This document shows positions 9,940 to 19,370 of a DNA stretch of 41,568 nucleotides, piece by piece; the stretch's first letter is position 1, and the number at the start of each line of letters is the position of its first letter. Under the pieces are notes generated by a model that worked only from the letters and a program-made list of their open reading frames with translations, was not told where the DNA came from and did not search any database. A program made the position numbers and the translations under genes. Source of the DNA: Candidatus Aenigmatarchaeota archaeon (lineage in GTDB: Archaea; Aenigmatarchaeota; Aenigmatarchaeia; CG10238-14; SCSR01); the NCBI GenBank assembly GCA_016177025.1, contig JACOWB010000008.1, positions 78,076 through 119,643 of the forward strand, read 5' to 3'.

Positions 9940-10068
9940 TTATCTTTTGTGGCTTTTTTTATGCGTTTCGTTGTGGTGGGCTAGAAGAAGATATAGAATT
10001 CCAGTTGCAAGAGCAAGGTTGGATAGGATGAGAAATGTGTTCGCATCCGCTGCGACTGCAATAGGCAT
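9940..10068 (-). CDS. Putative small membrane protein (42 aa)
   Basis: Manual translation MPIAVAADANTFLILSNLALATGILYLLLAHHNETHKKSHKR*; single TM-like segment; 7 bp upstream of the PIN gene on the same strand. Confidence 0.4.
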   Translation of the reverse strand: MPIAVAADANTFLILSNLALATGILYLLLAHHNETHKKSHKR

Positions 10069-10135
10069 AGAATAAATTCTGTTTTATCTAATAAATAGGT
10101 TTATATTAAGGGAAATTGAATTATGGTTAGATAGA

Positions 10136-10549
10136 ATGAAAGGTATATCCGAAATTATTGCAACTATTCTGATGCTGATGATCACGCTTGCTATTTCAGG
10201 TACTGCTTATATTTTCATTTCGGGAGCGTTCACGCAGCAGACGCAGGGGCTGGAAGTGGTGGATGCTTATTGTCAGGATGGGTCGCCTGATGTTGTGAAT
10301 CTGATTATGAGAAATCTAGGAACCGCTACGATAAGTGCTTCCGGCGTGGTAGTGACTCAAACGAATCCTACAGAACCGGTTCCGCCTGAAAATCCGAATA
10401 GGGCGTGGGTGGGAGGCATAACCTCTATTGCACCAGGAACTACCGGCACATTGCAGGACGCGTGTGAAGGCAACGGTCCAAGAACCTGCATCTACAGGGT
10501 TCTGCCGCCAATAGGCAGATCCATAATTGCATCAGTATCTTGCACGTAA
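10136..10549 (+). CDS. Type IV pilin-like protein, second subtype, paralog A
   Basis: MKGISEIIATILMLMITLAISGTAYIFISG archaeal pilin-type N-terminus; C-terminal RTCIYRVLPPIGRSIIASVSC. Confidence 0.82.
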   Translation: MKGISEIIATILMLMITLAISGTAYIFISGAFTQQTQGLEVVDAYCQDGSPDVVNLIMRNLGTATISASGVVVTQTNPTEPVPPENPNRAWVGGITSIAPGTTGTLQDACEGNGPRTCIYRVLPPIGRSIIASVSCT

Positions 10550-10595
10550 AGTATTTAAAGGGACAATTCAAAATATTTATAAAGGTTGAGATTTG

Positions 10596-11054
10596 ATGAA
10601 AGCCATATCGACGGTCATTGCAACTATTCTGATGCTGATGATCACAATCGCTTTGGCCGGGACTGCTTATTTGTACATATCGGGGTCGTTTACCACACAG
10701 ACGCAGGGGCTGGAAGTGGTGGATGCCTTTTGTAACAATAGAGTAAATGCTACTATTTCATTCAGAAATATTGGGACGAATGCTGTAACATTTGTTTCTG
10801 GTCTGTGCAGTGCAACTGGTGTGAGTCCATGCGGATCGATAACTGTTGTAAGAACGGCAGGAGGAGGGACTATGAAGCTGTCCGGAAGTAGTGCTACAAT
10901 TGATCCGGGGGTTACGGCTACACTAGTCGACGGTGAGGATCCTGTTGCAGGTGCGCAAGGATGCACAGACTTTGGAGTACCAAGAAGCTGTGTTTATAGA
11001 ATCACACCGCCTTCGGGAAGAAGCGTTGTAGCGACTGTGTCTTGTCCTGGGTAA
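10596..11054 (+). CDS. Type IV pilin-like protein, second subtype, paralog B
   Basis: MKAISTVIATILMLMITIALAGTAYLYISG; C-terminal RSCVYRITPPSGRSVVATVSC shared with paralog A. Confidence 0.82.
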   Translation: MKAISTVIATILMLMITIALAGTAYLYISGSFTTQTQGLEVVDAFCNNRVNATISFRNIGTNAVTFVSGLCSATGVSPCGSITVVRTAGGGTMKLSGSSATIDPGVTATLVDGEDPVAGAQGCTDFGVPRSCVYRITPPSGRSVVATVSCPG

Positions 11055-11085
11055 TCTTTTAGTTACAAGAAACTAAATTTAAGTT

Positions 11086-11571
11086 ATGAAAAAGGCAGTT
11101 GCTGTACCTTATGTTATAGCTCTTGTTCTTGGTGTTGCTGTAATAGGGCTTGTTGGTTATTGGTTTGTCACCACAGGTGGGAAGTTTGGGGGGCAAAGTG
11201 CGAAAACTGTATGTGACAATAGGTTTTTACAATGGTGTATATCGAAGGGTGGAGGAACCTATCTTGTATTTGTTGGTGATGGTAATTTAGAGTGTACTGG
11301 GCTTGGTTCTTATAGCGACTGTAAAGATATAACAGGAGTTAGTGGCGCAGGAGGTCCTGCCCCCGGTGGTGAGAAGGCTGGATTCCTTCAAGACTGTTCA
11401 AGTAAATCCTGTGATATAGGACTCGTTTGTTGTAAATCGGGCTCGTGTAAAGAAAAATCTGGCAACCCTATAAATGACAATAGATGTAGAAAAGTTAGCG
11501 GTGGAAGCTGTGGACTCGACACCGATTGTTTTAATGGGAATTGCAAAGATCCGTCACTAAAGTGCGCATAA
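11086..11571 (+). CDS. Cys-rich membrane-anchored extracellular protein
   Basis: N-terminal hydrophobic anchor, then many cysteines; contains VCDNRFLQWC...LECTGLGSYSDC. Confidence 0.65.
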   Translation: MKKAVAVPYVIALVLGVAVIGLVGYWFVTTGGKFGGQSAKTVCDNRFLQWCISKGGGTYLVFVGDGNLECTGLGSYSDCKDITGVSGAGGPAPGGEKAGFLQDCSSKSCDIGLVCCKSGSCKEKSGNPINDNRCRKVSGGSCGLDTDCFNGNCKDPSLKCA

Positions 11572-11574
11572 ATT

Positions 11575-12813
11575 TCATTTTATTATTCCATACCCGACCA
11601 ATCGCCATCTTCCCTGCACTTGTCGGGAAATAACAACCCTGCTGTTTACATCAGCACAAACGGGTATCTTCAAGTTCAACTGAATTGTGCCCTTTTTAAT
11701 AGACGTTACATTTCCGACAGACCTGCTTGTGCCTATGTTTATCAAAAGCGTCTCATTCATCTTTATCGGCTCCACTGTCGCCAGTTCTTTTGCGCCGACC
11801 ACCCTTTCTAACAGATGCAATTCCAAATTCAGCGAACTCATTACCTGAGGCAGTTTTCCTGGTAAGCCGACAACATTCCCGACCATTCCATCTGCTTTGG
11901 TCAAGGAAGGATCCAGACCTGTCATCATCCCTAACAGCCCACCAGCACCAGCATCTTCCAAATTCATTTTTCTTTTTTCCAGACCTGTTACAACTGTTCT
12001 TAGAGGTTCGTAAGTGCTTTTCTTCAAAGCACCAGGCTTTATTTCTATTTCATCACCAAGTTTGAATTTTCCTTGAACGACCGAACCACCAATCACCCCT
12101 CCCACAATTTCCTTTGGCATCGCTCCTGGTCTGTTGATATCAAAGCTTCGTGCGACGTACATCAGAGGGTCCGTGTTCAAATCTCTTCCAGGCGTTTGTA
12201 TCAAATCTTGGATAGCTTCCAGGAGAACATCTATGTTGATATTGTATTGGGCCGAGACAGGGATAATCGGTGCGTTTTCGATGATGCTGCCTGCAATGAA
12301 TCCCTTTATCTGGTTGTAATTTTCCATGGCCTGTTCTTTTGTTGCAAGATCAATCTTGCTTTGGACTATAATTACATTCTTTATTCCGACTACTTCCAAT
12401 GCTGTCAGATGTTCCCGTGTTTGCGGCTGGGGACATTTTTCATTCGCAGCTATCAGAAGTATAGCGCCGTCCATAAGGCTTGCACCAGTAAGAACAGTAG
12501 CCATCAAAGTTTCATGACCAGGCGCGTCTATGAAGCTCACAGTTCTTATAGGTTCTGTATCAGAAAAACAGTAAATGCATTTTTCGTTTGGGGAGTATTT
12601 CCCGCATTTGGAACATTTGTAGATTACTGCGTCTGCATAACCTAACCTGATGGTTATTCCTCGCTTCAGTTCTTCAGAATGAGTTAAAGTTAGTTTTCCT
12701 GTCAACGCCTTTGTTAAGGTTGTTTTTCCATGAGAAACATGGCCGACCATTCCGATATTGACTTCCGGTATCAATCTCGCATCAACTTCATTTTTCTTCT
12801 GTACTTCATTCAC
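11575..12813 (-). CDS. eif2g: Translation initiation factor aIF2 subunit gamma
   Basis: 'PEVNIGMVGHVSHGKTTLTKALTG', 'DAPGHETLMATVLTGASLMDGAILLIAANEKCPQPQTREHL'. Confidence 0.97.
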   Translation of the reverse strand: MNEVQKKNEVDARLIPEVNIGMVGHVSHGKTTLTKALTGKLTLTHSEELKRGITIRLGYADAVIYKCSKCGKYSPNEKCIYCFSDTEPIRTVSFIDAPGHETLMATVLTGASLMDGAILLIAANEKCPQPQTREHLTALEVVGIKNVIIVQSKIDLATKEQAMENYNQIKGFIAGSIIENAPIIPVSAQYNINIDVLLEAIQDLIQTPGRDLNTDPLMYVARSFDINRPGAMPKEIVGGVIGGSVVQGKFKLGDEIEIKPGALKKSTYEPLRTVVTGLEKRKMNLEDAGAGGLLGMMTGLDPSLTKADGMVGNVVGLPGKLPQVMSSLNLELHLLERVVGAKELATVEPIKMNETLLINIGTSRSVGNVTSIKKGTIQLNLKIPVCADVNSRVVISRQVQGRWRLVGYGIIK

Positions 12814-13342
12814 CCCCTGCTTCGGTTTTTGGTTTCTCTTCTTTTGCTTCAGTGGGATGTTCCTCTATTTTCTCAGTCTCGGCTTTCGGCAGCCCACCAG
12901 CTTTAGGTTTTTCATTCTTTATTTCAGGCTTTTCATCTTTGGTTTCTGCCTTGATATCTTCCTTTTTGCCGAACACGTCTTCCAGCGACTTTTCGCCTTT
13001 TTTAATTACCTTAACATTTATCTGCGCAATATCCTGCGACAGCGTGTTTCCTCTCACCGTCTTCCTCCTTCTTTCACCCTTGAATTTCGGATGGAATCCT
13101 GGCGGTTCTGTCAGTAACGCTCTTTTCCTGCCTTGCCCTTGCACAGAAGGGTGCATCGGGAATCCGTCCTTGTCGCTTCCGCCCGTGATTTTTACGGTAT
13201 ATCCAAGTAATCCGAACAAATCGCCTGCAATTTCGTCGCCTAATTTCTTGCCAATTAGTGAAACACCTTTATCTTGATCTACCTGTGTCTGGTAGGATTT
13301 TCTGGTTTCTCCATCGCTGATGACGATTGTAAAGTTTGCCAT
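12806..13342 (-). CDS. rps6e: 30S ribosomal protein S6e with long Lys/Glu/Pro-rich C-terminal extension
   Basis: 'GDEIAGDLFGLLGYTVKITGGSDKDGFPMHPSVQGQGRKRALL...GERRRKTVRGNTLSQDIAQINVKV'. Confidence 0.95.
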   Translation of the reverse strand: MANFTIVISDGETRKSYQTQVDQDKGVSLIGKKLGDEIAGDLFGLLGYTVKITGGSDKDGFPMHPSVQGQGRKRALLTEPPGFHPKFKGERRRKTVRGNTLSQDIAQINVKVIKKGEKSLEDVFGKKEDIKAETKDEKPEIKNEKPKAGGLPKAETEKIEEHPTEAKEEKPKTEAGGE

Positions 13343-13412
13343 AAGTATCAATATTAATTAAGGTTTTTAAATCCCGCGCCTGCCATAATATTTTAATGCA
13401 GGTTATATAATT

Positions 13413-13682
13413 ATGGTTATGAAAGTACCAAAGAATCTCATCGTACCTATTGTGGCTGGGATAGTTATAGTCGTGGGTGCCGCTATTTTGCTGAGTGGTT
13501 CCGGTAAAAATTTTGGCGCTATTGGTGCATCCAAAGATAGCTGCGACTATAGGTTCTTTGAGTGGTGCAAGGATTACCCTACAGGAGGGGTGGATTACGA
13601 TAATTTTGCTTCTGCCAATAGAGAATGTGTCGCACAGGGGTCGTACAGGACATGCGACCAAGTAAATGATGCGTTGGGTTAA
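13413..13682 (+). CDS. Small membrane-anchored Cys-motif protein (related to 11086-11571)
   Basis: N-terminal TM; SCDYRFFEWC...NRECVAQGSYRTC. Confidence 0.65.
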   Translation: MVMKVPKNLIVPIVAGIVIVVGAAILLSGSGKNFGAIGASKDSCDYRFFEWCKDYPTGGVDYDNFASANRECVAQGSYRTCDQVNDALG

Positions 13683-13805
13683 TGTTTAAATCTTTACGGT
13701 CCTTAAATAAGGGTGAGTGGTATGCTCCAATGGAATGCTCTTCAATAGCTTTTTGCAGATTTTATTTACTTCTATCTCCAAATTACTCTTTAGCAGGTGA
13801 ATCTC

Positions 13806-14897
13806 ATGACTAGGATTACTGTTGATGCAGTAGAAGGGGAAGTGGACTATGACAAAGAAATGCAGAAGTTTGGTATTGAGAAAATTGACGCCTATTTGAA
13901 GCAGATGAACAACTTGGATGTTCTTTATCGAAGAGGGATTGTATTTGGCCAGAGGGATTTTATAAGAATATTTGAAGCGATGAAAAACAAAAAACCATTT
14001 GCGGTTCTTACAGGATTTAACCCGTCTGGCCCTTTGCATATAGGAAACCTGATGATTTTGAAAGAGGCCTTGTTCCTGCAGAAGAACGGTGCTGACGTCT
14101 ACTTTGTAATTTCGAACGATGAGACTTATGTTTTCAGGAAGGCTGATACTCTGGAGAAAGCTACGAAAAATGCGTATGATTACGTGATACCTGATATAAT
14201 AGCGCTAGGGTTCGACCCTAAGAAGACTAGGATATTTGTTTCAACAGAGCTTGCTAAACTCTATGAACTGGCAGTAAAGGTTTCAGCCAAAACCACGTTC
14301 TCTGCAATAAAAGCTATTTTCGGCTTTACAAACGAGACAAACCCCGGCCAGATATTTTATTCGATAATGCAGTCTGCGCATATTCTTTTTCCACAGTCAA
14401 AGGAATACGGCGGACCGAGACCGACAGTCGTCAACATAGGGATCGACCAAGATCCTTACATGCGATTGGTGAGAGATATTGCTGATAAATTGGATTTCAT
14501 CAAGCCATCTTCTACTTACCACAAGTTCATGCCAGGACTGCTTGGGGGAAAGATGTCGGGCAGCAAACCGGAAACGTGCATCTATCTTACCGACAGCCAA
14601 GAAATTGCGGAGAAAAAAATAATGAGAGCGTTCTCTGGAGGCGCAAAAACTTTGGAAGAACATAAAAAATACGGAGGCAATCCTGATGCAGATGTCGCAT
14701 GTCAGTACCTTTATTTCATGTTTGAGGAGGATGACAGAAAAATAAAACAGATCTTTAGTGATTTTAGAAATGGTAAACTCGCTTCTGGAGACGTTAAGAA
14801 ATATCTTGCCGATAAAGTTAAGAAATTCCTGGGTGAACATCAGAAAAGAAGAGAGAAAGCGAAGAATCAAATCGAAAAGTTCATGTTAAGGAATTGA
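13806..14897 (+). CDS. trpS: Tryptophan--tRNA ligase
   Basis: 'GFNPSGPLHIGNLM', 'GIDQDPYMRLVRDIA', 'LLGGKMSGSKPETCIYLTDS'. Confidence 0.95.
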   Translation: MTRITVDAVEGEVDYDKEMQKFGIEKIDAYLKQMNNLDVLYRRGIVFGQRDFIRIFEAMKNKKPFAVLTGFNPSGPLHIGNLMILKEALFLQKNGADVYFVISNDETYVFRKADTLEKATKNAYDYVIPDIIALGFDPKKTRIFVSTELAKLYELAVKVSAKTTFSAIKAIFGFTNETNPGQIFYSIMQSAHILFPQSKEYGGPRPTVVNIGIDQDPYMRLVRDIADKLDFIKPSSTYHKFMPGLLGGKMSGSKPETCIYLTDSQEIAEKKIMRAFSGGAKTLEEHKKYGGNPDADVACQYLYFMFEEDDRKIKQIFSDFRNGKLASGDVKKYLADKVKKFLGEHQKRREKAKNQIEKFMLRN

Positions 14898-14901
14898 TTA
14901 C

Positions 14902-16161
14902 ATGGTTAAAAATTATGAGCTTACTCCTGAAGGTAGGGATTATTTGAAGAACGGTCTTCCTGAAAAACAGCTAGTTGATATTTTGAACAAACAACCAATG
15001 AAATCTCTGCCATTTGACGAAGCTAAGAAAAGCATAAGTAATTTCTACATCGGACTGCAATGGGCATTGAAAAACAAGTGGGCAAAATCGTTTGGGAAAG
15101 ATTTGGTGTTGGCGAAATATCCAGAAAAAATTCCTGAGCAGAAAGCGCTGGAAGAGGTTGATAAAGGTGGCGATGTTGAACAGAAATTAATCGACGTTCT
15201 TCTGCAAAGAAAACTGATTAAAAAGATTGTCACAAGTGAGGCTGACAAACTAGTCGGCAAAGAAGTGACTACTCTGACACCCCAGTTGTTGAAAAGTGGT
15301 TTATGGAAACAGGTCAAATTCCAAAAGTATGATGTGAGCGTTCCTGTATCGAAAGTTTATCCTGGTAAACTGCATCCTTATCGGCAAGTGATAGAAGAAG
15401 TGAAAGAAAAGTTAATCGGACTGGGATTTGTCGAAGCAAAGGGCCCGTTGGTCGAATCTTATTTCTGGAACGATGACGCTTTGTTTATGCCAAGCGACCA
15501 CCCTGCAAGAGGCATACACGATGTTTTCATGGTTAAAGGCGGTCGGCAAGCGAAAGTTTTAGATGAAAATCTCTGGAAGCGGGTCGGAGAAACTCATACA
15601 AATGGTTGGAAAACTGGAAGCAGTGGATGGGGTAATTGGAACTTTGATTTGGCGAGAAAACTAGTTCTTCGCAGCCAGACTACAGCGGTTTCTGCCAGGA
15701 CATTGGTGAAGCTGAAGAAGGAGGATATACCGCACAAGATGTTTGTCATAGACAAGAACTTCAGGCCGGATGTGATTGATGCGAAGCATTTCATTGAATT
15801 CGACCAGTGTGAAGGGATTGTTGCCGGTGAGGGACTTAATTTTAGGCATCTGTTGGGATATCTGAAAGAAATTGCGAACACATTTGGTGCAGAAAAGGTT
15901 AGATTCAAACCATCATACTTCCCATTCACAGAACCATCGGTAGAAGGAGTTGCACTAATCAAAGATATGGGATGGGTTGAATTCGGTGGCGCTGGAATCT
16001 TCAGACCGGAAGTTACTCATCCTCTAGGTGTGGATGTTCCTGTACTCGCATGGGGTCTTGGAATCGGAAGATTAGCAATGATAAAGCTTGGTATCAGTGA
16101 TATACGTTACCTTTACTCCGATAACTTGGATTGGCTGAGAAATAAAGAGGTTGTGAGATAA
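14902..16161 (+). CDS. pheS: Phenylalanine--tRNA ligase subunit alpha
   Basis: Archaeal-type PheRS alpha: 'KVYPGKLHPYRQVIEEVKEKLIGLGFVEAKGPLVESYFWNDDALFMPSDHPARGIHDVF', 'WGLGIGRLAMIKLGISDIRYLYSDNLDWLR'. Confidence 0.97.
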   Translation: MVKNYELTPEGRDYLKNGLPEKQLVDILNKQPMKSLPFDEAKKSISNFYIGLQWALKNKWAKSFGKDLVLAKYPEKIPEQKALEEVDKGGDVEQKLIDVLLQRKLIKKIVTSEADKLVGKEVTTLTPQLLKSGLWKQVKFQKYDVSVPVSKVYPGKLHPYRQVIEEVKEKLIGLGFVEAKGPLVESYFWNDDALFMPSDHPARGIHDVFMVKGGRQAKVLDENLWKRVGETHTNGWKTGSSGWGNWNFDLARKLVLRSQTTAVSARTLVKLKKEDIPHKMFVIDKNFRPDVIDAKHFIEFDQCEGIVAGEGLNFRHLLGYLKEIANTFGAEKVRFKPSYFPFTEPSVEGVALIKDMGWVEFGGAGIFRPEVTHPLGVDVPVLAWGLGIGRLAMIKLGISDIRYLYSDNLDWLRNKEVVR

Positions 16162-17795
16162 TGCCCACAATTACTTATGGCAAGAAAGATTTGTTGAATT
16201 TGATTGGAAAGAAACTTTCCGATGAGCAATTGGAAGAAGTAATACATTCGATGAAAACCAATGTCGAAGAGGAAAACGAAAATGAGATAACAATCGAACT
16301 GACGCCCGACAGACCGGACTTGTTCGGAATCGAAGGTTTGGCACGAGCGATAAAACAATATTTAGGATTGCAGACGGGCTTGAAAAAATTTGCAGTCAAC
16401 AGTCCAAAGTTGCATGTTAAAGCTTCGTATCTTCCTTACAGACCTCATCTTGCTGCTGCAGTTGTTAGAAATGTATCGGTGACGGATGCATTTATCAAAA
16501 GTTTGATGAACATACAGGATATTCTGACGGATACTGTCGGAAGGAAGAGGAAGAAGGTTGCGATCGGCATTCATGATTTCGACAAAATCATACCTAACAT
16601 CAATTACATCGAAGTGGATCCGACTGAAAAGATTGTACCGCTTGATACCAATGAGGAGATGACTCTTGCTGAAATTTTGGATAAGATACCTAAAGGAAAA
16701 GACTATGGCCACATTTTGGCTGGACTGAAAAAGTTTCCTGTATGGACTGATGCCAAAGGTATTTTCAGTTTTCCCCCGATAATCAATTCCGACAGAACGA
16801 GGGTAACGGAAAAAACGAAGAATCTTTTAGTTGAACTCACTGGAATCGACAAGGAGACCGTCCTGCAGACTCTGAACATAATAGTGACGAATTTCGCTGA
16901 ACGTGGATGTTCCATCGAAGCTGTGAAGATATTTCATGGCGATAAATCTGAGGTTACTCCCAACCTTAATCCGACTTTCATGGATGTTGGCACTGACGAG
17001 ATAAACAAATTAATTGGACTGGACTTGAAAAAAAGTGATATAATTGATTCGCTGAACAGAATGGGTTACGATGTTACAGAAAACAAAGGTTTGTTAAGAG
17101 TTTTCATCCCTGCTTACAGAACTGATATTCTGCATGGAGTGGATGTTATAGAAGATGTTGCTATAGGATATGGGTTCAATAATTTTGTTCCACAGCTACC
17201 GCATATAGCCACAGTCGGTAAACTGCATCCTGCTGAAAAACTCTCTGCAAAAGTCAGACAGTTGTTAATTGGATATGGCTTCCAAGAAATTATAAATCCT
17301 GTACTATCAAATTCTACAGATCAGTTTGAAAAAATGAATTGGAAAAAAGAAAATGTAATTGAGATAGAAAATCCTGTGTCACAAGAGTATACCTGCTTAA
17401 GAATATGTCTGAAACCTGGTCTACTGAAGATCCTGGGAAAAAATACCCATGTAAGCTATCCGCAGAATATTTTCGAAGTTGGTGATGTCGTCTGGCCGGA
17501 TGAAAATGAGGAAACTATGTCAAAATCCATTAGGAGCATTGCCGGGTTGATGTGCCATTCAAAGACAAGCTTTACCGATGTGAAATCTTTAGTTGATTCG
17601 TTGCTAAAAAATTTGAATATCGGATATAAATTAGAATCTCATGATTTAGAAGAGATGATATCTGGCAGGTCTGCAAAGATTTTAGCGAATGGTAAATACA
17701 TCGGTAATTTTGGGGAAATAAACCCAACTGTCTTGAATAATTGGGGGATAGAAATACCGTGCTCAGCTTTTGAAATCGATTTGGAGGTATTGTGA
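16161..17795 (+). CDS. pheT: Phenylalanine--tRNA ligase subunit beta
   Basis: '[19 protein letters not shown]', '[25 protein letters not shown]'; overlaps pheS by 1 bp. Confidence 0.96.
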   Translation: MPTITYGKKDLLNLIGKKLSDEQLEEVIHSMKTNVEEENENEITIELTPDRPDLFGIEGLARAIKQYLGLQTGLKKFAVNSPKLHVKASYLPYRPHLAAAVVRNVSVTDAFIKSLMNIQDILTDTVGRKRKKVAIGIHDFDKIIPNINYIEVDPTEKIVPLDTNEEMTLAEILDKIPKGKDYGHILAGLKKFPVWTDAKGIFSFPPIINSDRTRVTEKTKNLLVELTGIDKETVLQTLNIIVTNFAERGCSIEAVKIFHGDKSEVTPNLNPTFMDVGTDEINKLIGLDLKKSDIIDSLNRMGYDVTENKGLLRVFIPAYRTDILHGVDVIEDVAIGYGFNNFVPQLPHIATVGKLHPAEKLSAKVRQLLIGYGFQEIINPVLSNSTDQFEKMNWKKENVIEIENPVSQEYTCLRICLKPGLLKILGKNTHVSYPQNIFEVGDVVWPDENEETMSKSIRSIAGLMCHSKTSFTDVKSLVDSLLKNLNIGYKLESHDLEEMISGRSAKILANGKYIGNFGEINPTVLNNWGIEIPCSAFEIDLEVL

Positions 17796-17796
17796 G

Positions 17797-18375
17797 ATGG
17801 TTAAAAGAGCGTTCATAATACATGGTTGGGGTGGATCTCCTAAACATGGGTGGGAACCTTGGCTGAAGAATGAATTAGAGAAAAGAGGTCTCGAGGTCTA
17901 TGCACTGTCAATGCCAGATTCCGAACATCCTAAGATGAGTGCTTGGTTGGAAGAATTGAGAAACTCTGTTGTGACCCCTGATAAAGAATGCTATTTTGTT
18001 GGTCATAGTTTAGGATGCATAACAATTTTGCGCTATCTTGAAACTCTTGAAGAGGGTCAAGAAATTGGTGGTGTAGTACTTGTCGCAGGATTTAGCGATA
18101 TCAACATAACTATTGGAGAGGATGAAGATATTAATGAAATCGGAACTTTCTTCGAGACAGACGTCGATTTTGAAAAGGTAAAGAATCATTGTAAGAAATT
18201 TGTTGGCATACACTCTGATGACGATCCTTATGTACCTCTAAGATATGCCGACATCTTTAAAGAGAAATTAGGTGCTGAAATAATCGTGCAAAATAACATG
18301 AAACATTTTAGCGGTGAAGATGGTATAAATCAGTTACCAATTGCATTAGAATCTGTCCTCAAACTATCCAAATAA
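17797..18375 (+). CDS. RBBP9/YdeN-family alpha/beta hydrolase
   Basis: 'AFIIHGWGGSPKHGWEPWLKNELEKRGLEV', nucleophile elbow VGHSLGC, 'IHSDDDPYVPL'. Confidence 0.85.
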   Translation: MVKRAFIIHGWGGSPKHGWEPWLKNELEKRGLEVYALSMPDSEHPKMSAWLEELRNSVVTPDKECYFVGHSLGCITILRYLETLEEGQEIGGVVLVAGFSDINITIGEDEDINEIGTFFETDVDFEKVKNHCKKFVGIHSDDDPYVPLRYADIFKEKLGAEIIVQNNMKHFSGEDGINQLPIALESVLKLSK

Positions 18376-18378
18376 AAT

Positions 18379-19134
18379 TTATCTAAACCGACCAAGTAAT
18401 CTATTCCAAAGGCCTTGGTTGTATCTGAATTCTTTCCCAACCAGATAATGCGCTAATCTCCTCATTTCCACAGATGCAGGTGATGCAGGATTATAATCCA
18501 CGACTGCCGACCTTGCAGCCAGTGACTTTTGAACATTCATATCTTCCGGAATTTTAGCTATCACAGGATACTTGAGGAAATCCTCGATTTCAGCTGCTGA
18601 TAGCTCATCTTTTTTATTCACGCGATTGACAACAGCACCAAGTATAACCTTGTCGAGCTTCTCTGCGACTTTTGCAACCTTCAAGGCGTCCAATACAGAT
18701 GGCAGATTCGGATTTGTCAGCAAGAGTATTTCATCCGCAACTTTGAGCGATAAGGTGGCTTCTTTGCCCAAAGACGGCGCTGAATCTAATAAAATGAAAT
18801 CGGTTTTACCTAGAAGTTTCAAAGTAAAGCTGTGCAATCTATCTGCATCAACGCCAACCAAATCATTTACAGACAAACCCGCCGGCACTACTTTAAAGCC
18901 GTAAGGATGATAATACACAACTTCGTTTGCTTTCGCATCGCCACGCAGAAAATCATGCAGTGATTTTGGAACCATGTGTAATCCCAAGTGCAATCCGAGA
19001 TGAGGTGTGGTTAAATTGGCATCAATCGCAGTCACATCCTTGCCTAATTCGGTCAAAACATGGGACAGGTTTGATACTAGTGTAGTCTTTCCGACACCGC
19101 CTTTGGCGGAAGCTACAGCAATTACGCGCGTCAT
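18379..19134 (-). CDS. MinD/ParA-family ATPase
   Basis: Deviant Walker A 'ASAKGGVGKTTLVSNLSHVL', 'FILLDSAPSLGKEA'. Confidence 0.92.
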   Translation of the reverse strand: MTRVIAVASAKGGVGKTTLVSNLSHVLTELGKDVTAIDANLTTPHLGLHLGLHMVPKSLHDFLRGDAKANEVVYYHPYGFKVVPAGLSVNDLVGVDADRLHSFTLKLLGKTDFILLDSAPSLGKEATLSLKVADEILLLTNPNLPSVLDALKVAKVAEKLDKVILGAVVNRVNKKDELSAAEIEDFLKYPVIAKIPEDMNVQKSLAARSAVVDYNPASPASVEMRRLAHYLVGKEFRYNQGLWNRLLGRFR

Positions 19135-19170
19135 TTAATCCTAGTTTAATTTCCGTCAGTTTAAAGGTTG

Positions 19171-19303
19171 TGACCCCGGAGGGATTTGAACCCTCGACCT
19201 TTTTAGGTAGCAATGCTATCTCCTAACTCCCAGAGGATAGAAGGTTCAGCCATTCAAGTGAGCTGCTCTTTTTGGTCATCTATCCAAGCTGAGCTACGGG
19301 GCC
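19171..19303 (-). tRNA. Intron-containing tRNA, isotype unresolved (133 bp; A73, no encoded CCA)
   Basis: Minus strand: 5' GGCCCCG ... 3' CGGGGTC acceptor, TA-GCTCAGCTTGGATAGA D-arm start, and T-arm GAGGG-TTCAAAT-CCCTC. Length far exceeds a mature tRNA, so intron(s) are required. Confidence 0.82.
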
Positions 19304-19370
19304 TGTAATCTATAATATTTATAAACTTTAAAGTTTTATTGAATTGTAGAAATGACCTTAGTGGTTGTTG

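Noticed and set aside
12073-12645. 190-aa plus-strand ORF inside aIF2-gamma
   Set aside because: Antisense shadow of a conserved GTPase gene with no recognisable motif.
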